Below are positions 5,968 to 6,196 of a DNA stretch of 6,196 nt, piece by piece; the stretch's first letter is position 1; the number at the start of each line of letters is the position of its first letter. A program made the position numbers and the translations under genes. Origin of the DNA: Candidatus Methylomirabilota bacterium (GTDB lineage Bacteria > Methylomirabilota > Methylomirabilia > Methylomirabilales > 2-02-FULL-66-22); NCBI GenBank assembly GCA_016208645.1, contig JACQXP010000252.1, positions 1-6,196 of the forward strand, given 5' to 3'. Under the pieces are notes generated by a model. That model had not been told where the DNA came from, ran no database searches, and saw only the letters and a list, made by a program, of their open reading frames with translations.

Positions 5968-6079
5968 CCCTCTCCCTCGATGGGAGAGGGTGCGGGTGAG
6001 GGTGAGGTGAGGGCCACCGCACCCAGAGGGTACCCGAAGGCCCCCCTCACCCCAGCCCTCTCCCGCGGCGGGGAGAGGG
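5968..6079. repeat. Paired inverted REP-like hairpins (CCCTCTCCC/GGGAGAGGG)
   Basis: The left hairpin is CCCTCTCCC (5968-5976), loop TCGAT, GGGAGAGGG (5982-5990). The right hairpin is CCCTCTCCC (6056-6064), loop GCGGCG, GGGAGAGGG (6071-6079). Between them, GGGTGAGGGTGAGG-like sequence (5994-6007) faces its inverse CCCCCCTCACCCC (6041-6053), so the two units are inverted copies of one element. This looks like a REP/BIME-type or small non-autonomous repeat common in intergenic DNA of several high-GC phyla. It could stop or stabilise the livG-livF transcript. Confidence 0.75.
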
Positions 6080-6132
6080 TATCGAATGAGGCCCGCGGGC
6101 AAATACGTCACCATAATTCTGGCCCGGAGCAC

Positions 6133-6196
6133 TTAGACGCTGCCCTTTCCCAAATAGGCCTCGATTACGAGGGGGTTGCGCTGGATGGCGGCGGGA
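6133..6196 (-). CDS. livG: LivG-like ABC ATPase, C-terminal end only
   Basis: The last 20 codons of a frame entering from the right edge, ending at TAA 6135-6133. The visible tail, IQRNPLVIEAYLGKGSV, matches the C-terminal extension typical of LivG ATPases (N-P-x-V-I-E-A-Y-L-G). Its position upstream of livF on the same strand supports this. The catalytic domain lies outside the window, so the call rests on the tail motif and context. Confidence 0.75.
   Translation of the reverse strand, partial: PAAIQRNPLVIEAYLGKGSV

Larger units (their letters stand above)
5807..6132. other. Repeat-filled gap between livG and livF
   Basis: No gene is supported in this gap. Open frames here translate the repeats (for example PSPAPSPIEGEG and TRTLSHRGRG strings), which is a known false-ORF signature of such elements. 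The gap holds the GTCAATTGGTCA repeats beside livF and the paired GGGAGAGGG hairpins beside livG. No good promoter for livF was found. Confidence 0.6.

Noticed and set aside
5926..6132. Minus-strand small frame with a TRTLSHRGRG string
   Set aside because: It is a translation of the GGGAGAGGG repeat element, a well-known spurious ORF.

Overview
This is a high-GC bacterial window, probably from a soil or subsurface lineage. The livG/livF-type branched-chain amino acid transporter genes, GC-rich codons and CCCTCTCCC/GGGAGAGGG intergenic repeats would fit groups such as Methylomirabilota/Rokubacteria or a deltaproteobacterium. That placement is inference; no marker gene is present.

Left third (1-1419, minus): one long open frame with no stop runs off the left edge. 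It encodes the first ~473 residues of a large antiviral-type protein: an N-terminal Cap4-like (DUF4297) PD-(D/E)XK nuclease domain followed by a P-loop STAND-type NTPase (Walker A GSAGCGKT, Walker B IDGLDH). This is the Avs/AVAST kind of architecture. It has a near-consensus promoter (1468-1496) and a TTG start preceded by a Shine-Dalgarno sequence.

Middle (1475-4110): about 560 bp without a convincing gene contains G-rich repeats, hairpins and a CCTGTCTGCCG repeat cluster. Next comes a plus-strand DUF2283 gene with a strong promoter, then a minus-strand AbiE-type toxin-antitoxin operon: abiEi antitoxin, then abiEii nucleotidyltransferase toxin, joined by an ATGA overlap. The toxin has two substitutions in its catalytic motif and may be inactive. 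The antitoxin gene appears to be leaderless, with a perfect palindrome over its promoter.

Right third (4203-6196, minus): an EamA/DMT-family transporter pseudogene (internal deletion with frameshift, plus an in-frame stop), an intact livF, a 326-bp gap with two repeat families, and the last 20 codons of a livG-like gene.

Taken together, an Avs-like protein, an AbiE pair and a DUF2283 gene form a small accessory/defence region beside a transporter locus. Gene decay and repeats at the junctions suggest past rearrangement. No RNA genes, CRISPR arrays, transposases or integrases were seen.
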